NCBI GenBank assembly: GCA_015680685.1
Contig: MNCI01016492.1
Location: 681,060-745,059, forward strand
Origin: Gnetum montanum
Lineage: Eukaryota; Streptophyta; Gnetopsida; Gnetales; Gnetaceae
Direction: 5' to 3'
DNA length: 64,000 nt
The notes below the pieces were generated by a model. The model saw only the letters and a program-made list of their open reading frames with translations. It did not search any database and was not told where the DNA came from. How positions within the stretch are numbered: the first letter of the stretch is position 1; each line of letters opens with the position of its first letter. Positions 11,155-20,302 of the stretch are shown here, piece after piece. A program made the position numbers and the translations under genes.

Positions 11155-11690
11155 CCATTTTTAAGTCCTGGTAGACTGTCATTGCTGGTTTTAAGTCTTA
11201 GCAGACCATGGTCCTAGTTTAAAGTCTGGGCGGACCGAGAAGTGCTAGTTTTACGTCGTAGCGGATGGTGGTGTGTCTTATTTATGGTCTCAGCTGACCG
11301 TGCTGTGGATGTCAGTTTCGTGTCATGACCCAGGGATAGATCTGTGCTGGTTTTACGTCTCAGCAGACGGCTACTTACATGTGCTAGTTTTGTGTCGCGG
11401 CGGACAACCGGTGCCAGTTTAGCGTCGTGGCGGACGCGTGCAAAAGATGCCAGTTTTTCATCTTGGCGGACTTGTACAACATTACCAGTTTTACGTCTTA
11501 GCGGACAGTTAAAACTTGCCAGTTTAGCGTCGTAGCAGATGGTTAGTGCCATTTTAGCGTCGTGGCGAACACGTGTAAGGAATGCCATTTTTACGTCGTA
11601 GCGGACGATGGTTGCCAGTTTAGCGTCGTAGCGAACGATTGTTGCCAGTTTAGCGTCGTAACGGATGATGGTTGCCATACCTGATTGTTC
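11155..11690. repeat. Minisatellite, ~13 units, just beyond integrase of A
   Basis: Roughly thirteen units of 30-45 bp. The right-hand units are very similar (GTTGCCAGTTTAGCGTCGTA then GCGGACGATG). The left-hand units grade into the family form found in other elements (GCTGGTTTTAAGTCTTAGCA then GACCATGG). On the minus strand the repeats leave one frame open from 11678 to 11214, giving a 154-residue protein of ten- to eleven-residue repeats such as LATIVRYDAK. I regard that frame as a by-product of the repeat. Confidence 0.85.
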
Positions 11691-11705
11691 ACACTAGAGA
11701 CGCTG

Positions 11706-13808
11706 CTAAACGTAATACCGCTTCAGATATACATGATTTACAGGGTTCGGTAATTCATTGCCATTGACATCCGCTAACTTGAATGCTCTATTGTTGTATG
11801 CGTCAACCACCAAGAAAGGGCCCTCTCAGTTTGCAGAGAACTTGCCTACTAGTTCGTGCACGGCCTTGAGAACTAGATCTCCTTTCTTGATCAGGCGCTA
11901 CTGAAGGTTGTGACGATGCTTCTGTCTCTGTTTGTCTTGACACTTTTCAATTGTATCAAGAGCCTACATTCGCTTCTCTTCTACTGAATCAAAATCCGCA
12001 ATTCGAGATTTGGTGTGTTGAGCCTCATTTATAACCATGGAGAGGACCATTCTCAGAGAAGGAATTTGTAACTCGAGAGGCAACACTGCTTCAGACCCGT
12101 AAACTAGGCTATAGGGCATACTACCCGTAGCCATCCTCCATGTAGTACAATACGCCCATAGCACATAGAGGATCTGTCCGTGCCACCGTCTTTTGTTGCC
12201 GTCGAGCATTTTCTTGAGTAGATTGATGATCACTTTGTTCGTTGCTTCAGCTTGACCATTCACTTGCGGGTAATAGGGGGAGGAAAAAGAGTGTCTAATG
12301 CCTAGGTTATCACAGAAGGATTTGGTTTCCGTGCTACTAAACTGTGGTCCATTGTCGGTCATGATAGTCATCGGGAGACCAAATCTGGTTACTATATTGT
12401 CCAGGATAAAATGGCAAATCTGCTGAAATGTGATCTTTCGTAGGGGAACGGCTTCTACCCACTTCGTGAAATACTCAGTGGTGGTAATGATGAAGCTATG
12501 ACCTACGGAAGATTTCAGCGTGATGGGGCCTATAATGTCTAGTCCCCATCGTTGAAATGGCCATGTTATCTGCGTTGTATGTAATTCTGTAGGTGACACG
12601 TGTATGAGATTCACGTGATGCTGACATGTGTCACAAGTTTTAACCTTTGTCAGGTAATCCTTTTCCATGCACGGCCAGTAGTATCCTAAGCGACAAATTT
12701 TTAGGGTCATAGCCCATGGTGCTACGTGGCCGTTGCACAGTCCTTCGTGAACTTCGCCGACTATATGCTGCGCTTGGTTTTTGTCGATGCAAGTAAGCAG
12801 CATGCCATCAAAGGAACGTCTACAAAGAGTGCTATCTCCGATGATGACGTATTGCCTAGCCTGCTTGAGGATCGCATCTTTTTGTGCACGTGTCAATTCA
12901 AACGGTAGCTCACCCTGTAAAAGGTAAGTTTTAATGTCGTTGTACCATTCAGGTGTGCTTCCCTTGAGAAGAGAAGAGATTTGCACCATCTGAATGATAG
13001 GATCTACGCAGTCTGTTATCAATGCAGGGCAGGTGTCAAAAAGATGTGAAGGCACGTTCAAAGCCAGTGTAGCCAGTGAGTTGGCCAGTGTGTTATCCGT
13101 GCATGGCACGTGCTTGGCATCGATGGTGGCGAATCGTCTCAGAAGATCTTTAGCTTTATCGCAGTAGGGATGCAAATGTACAGCGTTGTAGGTGTAGACT
13201 CCTATGATCTGATTTATGACAAGCATCGAATCGTCCCTAATCGCCAGGTGTCGAACATCGAGTTCACTGGCAGTTAGTAATCCCCTGAGGAGCCCCGCGT
13301 ACTCTGCCACATTGTTCGTACAGGGGAAGGTCAAGCGATAAGCGTGGAGATGCACATCCTCAGGTGATAGCGTAATAACAGTGGTAGCACTGCCACCTCT
13401 AGTGGTTGAAGCTCCATCGAAATACAACGTTGCTTCGGGGCCTGTCAAGACAGGGCTTAAACTATGTACATGTTCGTCAGGGAACTCTGGTTCTATAGTC
13501 GCCTGATTGTTAATTGGTGAAGTTATTAACTGGTCAGCTATTGCCTGGCCTTTCGTAGATGATTGGCCAATATAGTGCAGATCGAATTCTGCCGTGATAG
13601 CCTTCCAGCGAGCTATTTTACTACTCTTGTATAGGTTGTGCGTAATGGCCCTAAGAATGTTGTTTTTACAGATGATGTTGACCTTGCTACGGAAAAGATA
13701 ATGCCTACACTTTTTAAGCGTAAAAACTAATGCTAGGCAATTACGCTCTACGTCGTTGTACCTCGTTTCGTACGCACATAGAGCATGACTCAAGTAGTAG
13801 ATGGGCAC
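11706..13808 (-). pseudogene. pol: Element A pol, 3' part: RNase H, archaeal-type RNase H, integrase
   Basis: One frame is open for 614 residues (13808-11964) and continues with three in-frame stops to a natural end at 11706. In order: the end of the gypsy RNase H (YETRYNDVERNCLALVFTLK, ~residues 13-32); a second RNase H of archaeal type with YFDGAS, NNVAEYAGL and DDSMLVINQI (~130-250), whose last motif reads DNTLANSLA where AD is usual; a zinc-binding H-H-C-C region ending CDTCQ; and the integrase core with LDIIGP, MTDNGPQF and GQAEATN supplying the D, D and E. Integrase inserts the cDNA copy; the RNase H domains degrade RNA in RNA-DNA hybrids. The paired RNase H arrangement defines the Tat clade. 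The C-terminal segment ends like the B and H copies (NHVYLKRYYV). Stops lie at 11964 and at two further sites before the end. Confidence 0.9.
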
Positions 13809-14041
13809 TTCCGACCCATCATCCCTCCTTTGACAAAGTAATGCTGCTAACGCTACGTCCGAAGTTGCGAGGTAAATGTAAAATGGTAAGTCCCTTTGTG
13901 GTGGGAAAACCGTCAGTAAATGTTGCAGTTCTTATTTTAAGCTATCAAATGCATGTTGGCAATCGTTGGTCCATTTGAAATTAACCCCCTTTTCAGCAAG
14001 TGCTGCATAGGGTGTAGCTTGTCGGTTAATCTCGAGATGAA
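13809..14041 (-). pseudogene. Element A pol, RT-RNase H junction (frameshifted)
   Basis: This stretch encodes the RT connection and the start of the first RNase H in the same frame as the downstream ORF. An in-frame TAA lies at 13932-13934. A frame change occurs in an A/G run near 13985-13990, and TAG at 14042 ends the RT frame. These three lesions break the Pol polyprotein of this copy. Confidence 0.7.
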
Positions 14042-15220
14042 CTAGCGTATAAATTGTAAGCATCCCTGTAACCCGCGTAATTGCTTGAGGTCTGTAGGAG
14101 GCATTAACTCGACAATGGCTTTGACCTTATCAGGGTCAACTCGTATGCCGGATTCCGACACCACAAACCCCAGCATGCGTCCAATTTTGACTCCGAATAC
14201 GCACTTCTTTGGGTTAAGCCGGAGCTCGTATTTGGAGCATCTTTTAAGGACTAACTCCAGGTCTCCTGAATGATCCTCAGACTTTAAAGACTTAACAGCT
14301 ATATCGTCTATGTAATCATTCAGTCTTCCTAGGAGGTAATCTCTAAAGATGTATGTCATGGCTCGTTGATACGTTGCTCCGGTGTTCTTTAGACCAAAAG
14401 GCATCATGGTATAACAGAAAGTGCCCCAGGGTGTCATGAACGTTCTTGTCAATTGATGTTCTGGGTTGATGCGGATCTGATTATAGCCTGAAAAGCCATC
14501 CATAAAGGACAGAAGCGCATGCCTAGCTGTCATATCGACTAGTTGATCGATACTCGGAAGCGGGAAGTTATCCTTGATTGTGGCCTTATTCAAATCCCAG
14601 AAGTCTATGCAGATGCGTATGCTTCCGGTCTTCTTTGGGACAACTACAATGTTAGATACCCAATCCGAGTAATCGACTGCGCGAATGAAACCAGCCTGAT
14701 ACAGTTTGGTGATTTCATCACGCATGGCTAGTGCGATCTCTGGCTTGATTTTGCGTGCCTTTTGCCTAATTGCTTTAATCTTCGAGTCTAAGATTATGTT
14801 ATGCTGGATCAACCTGGGATCTAGTCCAGGCATATCCTCATATGACCATGCAAAGACTATGATATTGTCTTGCAGGACCTATTTTATAGCATCGTGCATT
14901 TTTTGGTCTAGTAAAGAGCTAACTTTAAGCATTTTGGCTTCACCCTTATGCGTAACGATAGAAACCTCATTGAGGGGGTCTTCGGTTATGTCTCCAGCCT
15001 CTAGGTCTAGCATACGCATCGACTATTCTGGCCATTTTGGGGACACTTCCGAAGTGGCTATGGTTACATCGTTCAAAGAGGAGTTGATTTCTACTAATGT
15101 AGGATCGAATTTCCTCACTACCCTCCCGTTTGGGCTTGTCAAAGTTAGAGGTGCTAAAAATGTTGTGTCCATTTGCCGTCTGCCCTGCAAAACCGCCAAG
15201 TGCGTAAATGATTAGGAGAA
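14042..15220 (-). pseudogene. pol: Element A pol, 5' part: reverse transcriptase
   Basis: The frame is open from 14833 to 14042 and can be followed upstream to about 15220 with TAG stops at 14879-14881 and 15023-15025. RT signatures in order: the start of the fingers (AGFIRAVDYSDWVSNIVVVP), RICIDFWDLNKA, LPSIDQLVD, FSGYNQIRI, the MPFGLKNTGATYQRAM motif, and the active site YIDDIAVKS in place of the commoner Y-V/I-DD-L/I. Both active-site aspartates are present. The upstream ~120 residues are the linker also seen in B and H. The gene begins only ~350 bp from the start of the antisense gene, head to head with it, and is about 5 kb from the protease end. Confidence 0.88.
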
Positions 15221-15572
15221 AGGTGACGTGATGTCGTCGAATGTGGAAGGCTAACTGAATTTTGAATATTGTAAGCAAGCTGTAATTAATGCTACCCGAT
15301 TACGAGGCGATAAGATGTGGTAGTTTAACGTCATTTCGGACAGTGGCGCATGCGATATCAGCCGTATTAATATCTTGATTTTTGGGTTCCGTTTTAGGAA
15401 AGTTCCGCTGAAATCGGATATCAAGTCGGTGATCCTTGCATATAAGTAAGTGATTTTTGATGAGGACAGGCTGCTGGGTGTTGTGAATTTGAATTCGTAA
15501 CTATTGCTGAGCGAGAGAAGAAAGAGTAGAGGATTAGAGCGTGTGATTTTGTGAAGATTTTGCAAGTGCTAA
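15221..15572 (+). promoter_or_regulatory. Shared 5' region between RT and the antisense gene
   Basis: About 350 bp lie between two divergent reading frames: RT on the minus strand and the antisense gene on the plus strand. A TATA-like GCATATAAGTAAG lies near 15437-15449, about 125-135 bp before the first ATG (15573). It is a plausible promoter for the antisense gene, but nothing else proves this. Confidence 0.35.
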
Positions 15573-15722
15573 ATGGTGAAAAATTCTGAAGCTGTTACAA
15601 TGGCACCAAAAATCAAAAGGAAGAATGCAAAATTGGCCAAAATCGATGAGGTGCAAGAAAATCTGGAGCGCGTTTCGCAAGCGATGATCGATGTTTGTGA
15701 CCCTACGCCTTTGAACTAGTAG
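15573..15722 (+). CDS. Antisense gene exon 1
   Basis: Starts at ATG 15573 with a second in-frame ATG at 15600. It encodes a short lysine-rich N-terminus (APKIKRKNAKLAKIDEVQEN). Two TAG codons fill the last six bases before a GT donor at 15723. Both would be CAG before C-to-T change, which fits a CAG|GT splice site. Confidence 0.5.
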
Positions 15723-15989
15723 GTCATTCCTTACATGCTTATGTTTGCTTTAATGTCTAATTTTCATGGTATCTTTTGTGTGAATGTGGATTTGAAATTA
15801 TGGACCTCGGTTTAATGCGAGGGTTTGATGGGGTTGCGTCTACCACCGTTGTCAGGGACGAACCTTGCGTTGTTGCAAGGGTTTGGGTGATTTCGGCCTG
15901 GATAACGAGGTGTAGTTTGTAGGTTTTCTGTATTAACAATACAAATGTAAATCTAGATGTTAATTTATGTTTTGGGTTTTCTGTACAGC

Positions 15990-16434
15990 GTTACGCTAAA
16001 GCCTATTCTGATTGTCTTGAATATTGTCGGGGTTTTGTGTTGTATAAACCCCATCGTCCCCAATGTCCCTCCCCCACAAACGCGGTTGCAAGGGAAGGCC
16101 ATATGGTTTCAACGGGGTGCGCTGGAGTTTCTGCAGTTCTTACTGCGTAACTACAGCATCATTGTGTGGTCTGATTTGTCTGGTGATATCGCCGGTGCCA
16201 TTTTAGAGCACCTGCTGGTGGGTTCTGCACAAGGGATTCTGGCCTTCTTAACAGACGGGGCCATCGATACGGGTCGTCCCGAGGACCGAGAACTTAGCGC
16301 TTGAGGCTTAAGGTGCTTAAACTGGATCTGGGAAATGGCTCAATTTAGTTGTTATCATGCATATAGCACACTGTTCGTGGCTCATCATGTCTCGACCTAT
16401 TTCCAGAACCCACAAGACACAATGTACTACGCAG
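15990..16434 (+). CDS. Antisense gene exon 2: NIF/FCP1-like fold, first part
   Basis: The exon follows a clear acceptor (TTTTCTGTACAG) and ends at GCAG|GTGGGTAAG. The order of elements matches the plant NIF-type HAD family: a first beta strand PILIVLNIVGVLCCI where the family has a hydrophobic strand then D-x-N/D-G; WFQRGALEFLQFLLRNYSII followed by VWS, matching the F-x-R-P...FL.F...F.V..WSS block; and STLFVAHHVST then NPQDTMYY, matching the NT-LLDDSP...NPP.TAIFP block. The catalytic Asp of strand 1 is Asn, and the DD pair is HH. The exon would therefore encode a catalytically dead relative if the homology is right. One TGA at 16302-16304 (from CGA). The fold assignment rests on motif order, not on a search. 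Confidence 0.55.
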
Positions 16435-16555
16435 GTGGGTAAGGAAATTTTGTTAACTATATTTAGTTTTTTTTTGCTATATGTCTGTCATCAATGTGAA
16501 GTATAAGATAAGCCTATGTGCAAAATGTAAGATAAGCCTATGTTGTATGGTATAG

Positions 16556-16830
16556 GTTTTTTATTCATGACAACATGTTAGTTGGAAATGGAGATGTGTT
16601 ATCATGGGCCGAAACAGCAATAATGGCATTTACCTCAACTAGCAACGTGCACGCTGGTGTTATAGGGTAGATTGGCTTCGACATGCGTGAGTACCCCACC
16701 CGCTATGCTGGGGCTTTTGAGAATTGCCAGAAACTTGGGTGGCTACATGATGACTGGACCTTAGATCCGCCCCATACCGTTGAGGACGTGCAGAGGAACC
16801 TTCCGCCATTTCCCTTGCCATTTGGACCTG
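16556..16830 (+). CDS. Antisense gene exon 3
   Basis: Bounded by acceptor GGTATAG and donor CTG|GTAAGG. It encodes IHDNMLVGNGDVLSWAETAI, comparable to the GGDLR.YLE tail of NIF-like domains, then a Trp/Pro-rich stretch ending NLPPFPLPFGPG. One TAG at 16668-16670. Confidence 0.5.
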
Positions 16831-16928
16831 GTAAGGCTGTTGCATAGTCGATTATTGCGTAGTATAGTTGTAAATTGTGAGCGTTGCATAATAGGGTTTT
16901 TGTTTGACTTGTGTTTTACGCTGTTCAG

Positions 16929-18000
16929 CGAGGAAATCCCAGTAGATTACCCTTACGATTTTCGGCCGCGAGGCGAGCACCGTCCTCTTCCACTACGGTG
17001 ACATCAAGGATGCACAGCGCTAGCTTGGCCACTTGGCGGCCCCAGTCGCGGTGACCTCCAAGATCCGAGCAGTGGGGCTAATGCATTTATTTTTAGCTGC
17101 AACTCCTGATGTCCCTGCCAGTGAAATGCTGACCCTGGTTAACTCCTTCAACGAAAAGGTAGAGCATTTTTGCACGCGCATACATCATGTATGCGTAAGC
17201 TTTAACATTGACGCTCAGCTCTTCGTAGACCTATTTGGCGTCCCCTCGGATGGCCTTCCCGTAAGTGAGAAGGCGAAGAGGAGTCTCGACTTCCAGAGGT
17301 GGCTGGAGGAGTGGGTAAGGGTCCCAAAGGAGCCTAAAGGGTTTCCTTGCGAAAGATTCAAGATGGGCATCGCTAAGACAATTTATCCCCTTTTTTGGGC
17401 CCGGACCTTCCCCAAAACTCTCTTACAAGGGAAGTTATTTTCTATAGAACAGACCCGTATTATGCGGGAGGTTCTGGAAGAGGGGACCCAGTTCAATTGG
17501 GCAAGCTATTTCGCCAAGGGACTGCGCAATGAGATGATCAAGCTTTGCAAGAAGCTTGAGTCTCGTTTCAATGTGCATTACGCCTTCTTCATAGCTTTTC
17601 TTTAGTGTTTTGCGGAGTTTCTGGTCATCCAAAGGAATGGGGTCTGGGTGCAGCAAGACCGAGACCAACTATCCAAAGCCTGAATTACCCATATCCTCAG
17701 CACTACCTATGGGTAGGATCCACCGGAAGGGGTCGGGGAGTCATTGTCTATAATGACCAAGGGGTTGGCGGCATCTCGGCTACGAGGCCCTGACAGTATA
17801 GGTGGGATAATGCCTACGTACACTGGCAATGCCTCACGGGGAAAACGTCTGGCGGAGAAAATCGTGGAACCTGCAGCTCGGAGCAAACGACTTTGTATAA
17901 CCGAGGCTTCTGCCGAGCCTGGGAGCGGCGCAGGCTGAACTGTGGCGATTAAAGTTCAGCGGAGTAAGCCTCCGCCTTGTAAGCGTGAAGGAACTATATT
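16929..18000 (+). CDS. Antisense gene exon 4: conserved domain of unknown function
   Basis: After the acceptor GTTCAG the exon can be followed for about 1 kb. The open part 17033-17605 encodes about 190 residues including MLTLVNSFNEKVEHFCTRIH, AQLFVDLFGVPSDG, RWLEEWVRVPKEPKGFP and ARTFPKTLLQGKLFSIEQTR. The same domain is recognisable in element B at 46168-45860 (SFDEKVDHFSTII, SLFLDFFGAPTD). I cannot name the domain. It is mostly helical by eye, with no membrane segment or metal-binding cluster. There is a frame change near 16990-17000, TAG at 17021-17023, and TAG at 17603-17605, after which the same frame continues to about 17938. It then ends in a basic stretch (SRGKRLAEKIVEPAARSKRL). Confidence 0.6.
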
Positions 18001-18057
18001 ATGCAATGTTTGTTTGGAATGTTTGGAATGATATACTAAGGTGTTGTGATATGACCA

Positions 18058-18286
18058 GTGAAACTTACAGAGGAGCTGACCCCTGAGATAGGGGCAGTAG
18101 TACTAAGTCATGGGGAAGGGGCCTCAGTTTTAAAAAAAGAGACCCCAGCTGTCGAGACAAGCACTACACAGACTCATGTGCGTGGGGAGGCCCCAGCTAC
18201 TGGAACCAGCGACGCACAGAATCAAGTGCGTGAAGAGGAAAAGGAGGCAGAAGATGTTGGCGAAGTCGCCACTGTCACCGGTAGAG
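18058..18286 (+). CDS. Antisense gene exon 5: Glu/Thr-rich linker
   Basis: Encodes a low-complexity acidic linker with an imperfect internal repeat (KETPAVETSTTQTHVRGEAP / ATGTSDAQNQVREEEKEAED). Ends at a GAG|GTAATG donor at 18287. Confidence 0.45.
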
Positions 18287-18356
18287 GTAATGAGTGTGTT
18301 AGCACGTTTGCAGGATTCTGTAAATAGATGAATTTTCTAGCTGGATTACACTACAG

Positions 18357-18485
18357 GAGAAGAGGATGTATCCATGTCTGTCACTGTGAGCAGAGCGTGG
18401 AGAGACTTTGCTGATAAATTTACCTTCATGGAAGGCGTTGTCAGTGACATGATTGAGTGCCTAGAGCACGTCGAACCTGGAGCTG
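18357..18485 (+). CDS. Antisense gene exon 6
   Basis: Short exon between acceptor ACTACAG and donor CTG|GTACG. Encodes GEEDVSMSVTVSRAWRDFAD and a following helix-like segment. Confidence 0.45.
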
Positions 18486-18559
18486 GTACGTTATGGTTGT
18501 AGTAAGTTTGTGATATTACATAGTGGTAATGTGTCACCAACATTGATGATTGTTTCTAT

Positions 18560-19010
18560 TCTCCGATGGGATCCCACGAAGCCCATTGATTTGGACACAG
18601 TGGAGCCACCATCCGATGAAGCAGCTGTGCCACGTCACATTTATGAGGAAATGCGTAAATGTGCATTACGCTCGACACACTCCTTATGGGAAAGTAGGGG
18701 CGTAAACGAAAATCTATGGAAAAGGCTGCAGAGGTCAGAGCAGAGGGTTGAGTCTCTAACCAAAGAGGTCGGAGACCTAAGATCATAGTGCGACTTCCTA
18801 CAGGCGCGGGCGACAGGGGATGAAGACTGGCATACTGCTGTTGTCGACTACTCCAGGTATTGGACCGCCATCAAAAAAGCGTACAGACCAGCTGGGCATT
18901 GGTAGAGCAGCGAATGCAGATAGAACTCCTAGCTTAGAAAAGCCAGGATTGGAGGCATTATTGTGCATGTGTGCAAGAGTGGGGGCAGAAGGAGAAAGAC
19001 CACAAACATC
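18560..19010 (+). CDS. Antisense gene exon 7: coiled-coil region
   Basis: Encodes RHIYEEMRKCALRSTHSLWE and NLWKRLQRSEQRVESLTKEV, with heptad-like spacing typical of a coiled coil. TAG at 18786-18788 interrupts it, and the frame continues with WHTAVVDYSRYWTAIKKAYR. Both exon edges are approximate. Element B has a similar region near 44.4-44.7 kb on its minus strand (SLREKIQRQEDTISETIRLL). Confidence 0.45.
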
Positions 19011-19066
19011 TGTATAAGTGAGAAAGCATCACTTATCGTAAACTATATCATGATTCTGTTGTCAAG

Positions 19067-19369
19067 GCCCAATCTCTGGAAGTCTTCCTGGACGTCATCG
19101 GAGCGTCAGAAGCCTTCAAGAAATTCGAAGAGCAGGTGACTATAAGTGCGTCCCCAGAAAGGGAGATGACTCTCCCTGGGGGCCAAACTACAATCCCTAC
19201 ATTCTTCCCTGATTCGCCTCGCTGGACTAGCGTGGAGAAAGGGAAAGTGAAGGGTGGAGCTGCCTTGGGAGAGGATGTATGGCCAGATCTAATGGAGGAA
19301 GAGATTATGAAGTGCTTGTGGGCTGGCCTGGAGAAGCTTCCCTTCACTGCGGAATCAGGGCCATCATGA
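19067..19369 (+). CDS. Antisense gene exon 8
   Basis: From acceptor TTGTCAAG to donor TGA|GTAAGC. Encodes AQSLEVFLDVIGASEAFKKF, then a Pro-rich part and LMEEEIMKCLWAGLEKLPFT. Open throughout, with TGA only at the final codon before the donor. Confidence 0.5.
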   Translation, partial: AQSLEVFLDVIGASEAFKKFEEQVTISASPEREMTLPGGQTTIPTFFPDSPRWTSVEKGKVKGGAALGEDVWPDLMEEEIMKCLWAGLEKLPFTAESGPS

Positions 19370-19455
19370 GTAAGCTTCTGCATAACTAAATCTAAATTCT
19401 CTGATTGTTTTGTCAAGGCTTGCCTTGCTAATATGTTTTCTTCTTTTGTATCTAG

Positions 19456-19710
19456 GTACCAGAAGAGGATAGAGAAGACGAGCTAGCTGAGGAGTCAGTA
19501 GAAGAAGCAGCAGAAGCAGAGGAAGAGGAAGAACACAGCGATGAAGAGCGTCCTCCCGTGGAGCCAGTGCCGGAACGAGGACCTCATGAAGAGGAAACTC
19601 TTCATGAAAGAATAATTCCCAGAAATGACGGCCCACTGGAGGACGATCCATTAGGGCTGGATCTGGACTTAAGAGATACTGGCGACAGTGGCAGTAGAGG
19701 AAATGCGTAA
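19456..19710 (+). CDS. Antisense gene exon 9: acidic C-terminal tail
   Basis: Follows acceptor TTGTATCTAG. Encodes a highly acidic tail (EDELAEESVEEAAEAEEEEE, then DDPLGLDLDLRDTG) ending at TAA 19708-19710. It ends about 600 bp before, and converges on, the end of the protease frame at 20303. Confidence 0.55.
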   Translation, partial: VPEEDREDELAEESVEEAAEAEEEEEHSDEERPPVEPVPERGPHEEETLHERIIPRNDGPLEDDPLGLDLDLRDTGDSGSRGNA

Positions 19711-19901
19711 TTTTGGTTTACGCATAGTTTTATTGATGGTGAAGTCAAGTATTATTTTATGAATGACTGAAAAGATGCGTTATAAGACCTCGTGGATGTT
19801 TTAAATGTCAATTATTTTGTCTTTTTTGGCTTTTATGCTTTTATCTGCACATCGTGAATGTAATTATTAAGGATTTCGCCTAAGTTATGATGATAGAATG
19901 T

Positions 19902-20076
19902 AATGGCTAGTTTAAGACCATCGCGGGCCGTCATATGATTCTACGTAAACTATCGACTAGTTTAAGATCGTTGGGGGCCTACTGCGTAATCAAGCGTAAA
20001 TAGTCCTAGTATGCAATCCTGCATAACTAGTTTAAGGTCGTTGCGGGCCAACTAGTTTAAGGCCGTTGCGGGCCAT
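19902..20076. repeat. Minisatellite, ~4 units, between antisense gene and protease of A
   Basis: Four units with core CTAGTTTAAGGCCGTTGCGG followed by GCCAT; the last two are directly adjacent. GCGTAA motifs lie between units. The position matches C's 6155-6277. Confidence 0.8.
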
Positions 20077-20302
20077 ATACGTAATACAGCAAGCGTAAAT
20101 GATACTGGTACACAATTTTGCGTAATTATGCTAAAGTGATCAGAAAACATGAATATCATGTGTACGAGAAATATAACAACGTGAAAAAATGACAAGCGTA
20201 AAAACCGAAAATGAATGTAACATAAAAATTCATGAATTAATACTGCTAAGTATGAGCCATGATAACTTGCTAAGACATGATGACACACGCGAAAGCCATT
20301 GT

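Larger units (their letters stand above)
15573..19710 (+). pseudogene. Antisense spliced gene carried by element A (NIF-like domain, coiled coil, acidic tail)
   Basis: On the strand opposite to gag and pol, about nine coding blocks can be linked by GT-AG introns: 15573-15722, 15990-16434, 16556-16830, 16929-~18000, ~18058-18286, 18357-18485, ~18560-19010, 19067-19369 and 19456-19710. Order of regions: basic N-terminus; a domain resembling plant NIF/FCP1-like HAD phosphatases (exons 2-3); a conserved domain of unknown function (exon 4); a Glu/Thr-rich linker; a coiled-coil stretch; an acidic C-terminal tail. Element B has the same gene antisense at 44.3-47.26 kb, so it belongs to the retroelement family. 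This copy has several in-frame stops, most explained by C-to-T change, and one frameshift in exon 4. Antisense accessory ORFs are known in Tat elements, but usually 3' of pol; here the gene is between protease and RT. Its function is unknown to me. Confidence 0.7.

Noticed and set aside
11214-11678. 154-residue minus-strand ORF as a protein-coding gene
   Set aside because: It is a reading of the minisatellite and has no counterpart in B, C or H.
14706-15215. 169-residue plus-strand ORF
   Set aside because: Shadow of the RT coding frame on the minus strand; the minus strand carries conserved RT motifs.
15573-19710. Host gene into which a retrotransposon inserted
   Set aside because: The homologous gene sits in the same antisense slot in element B, so it travels with the family.
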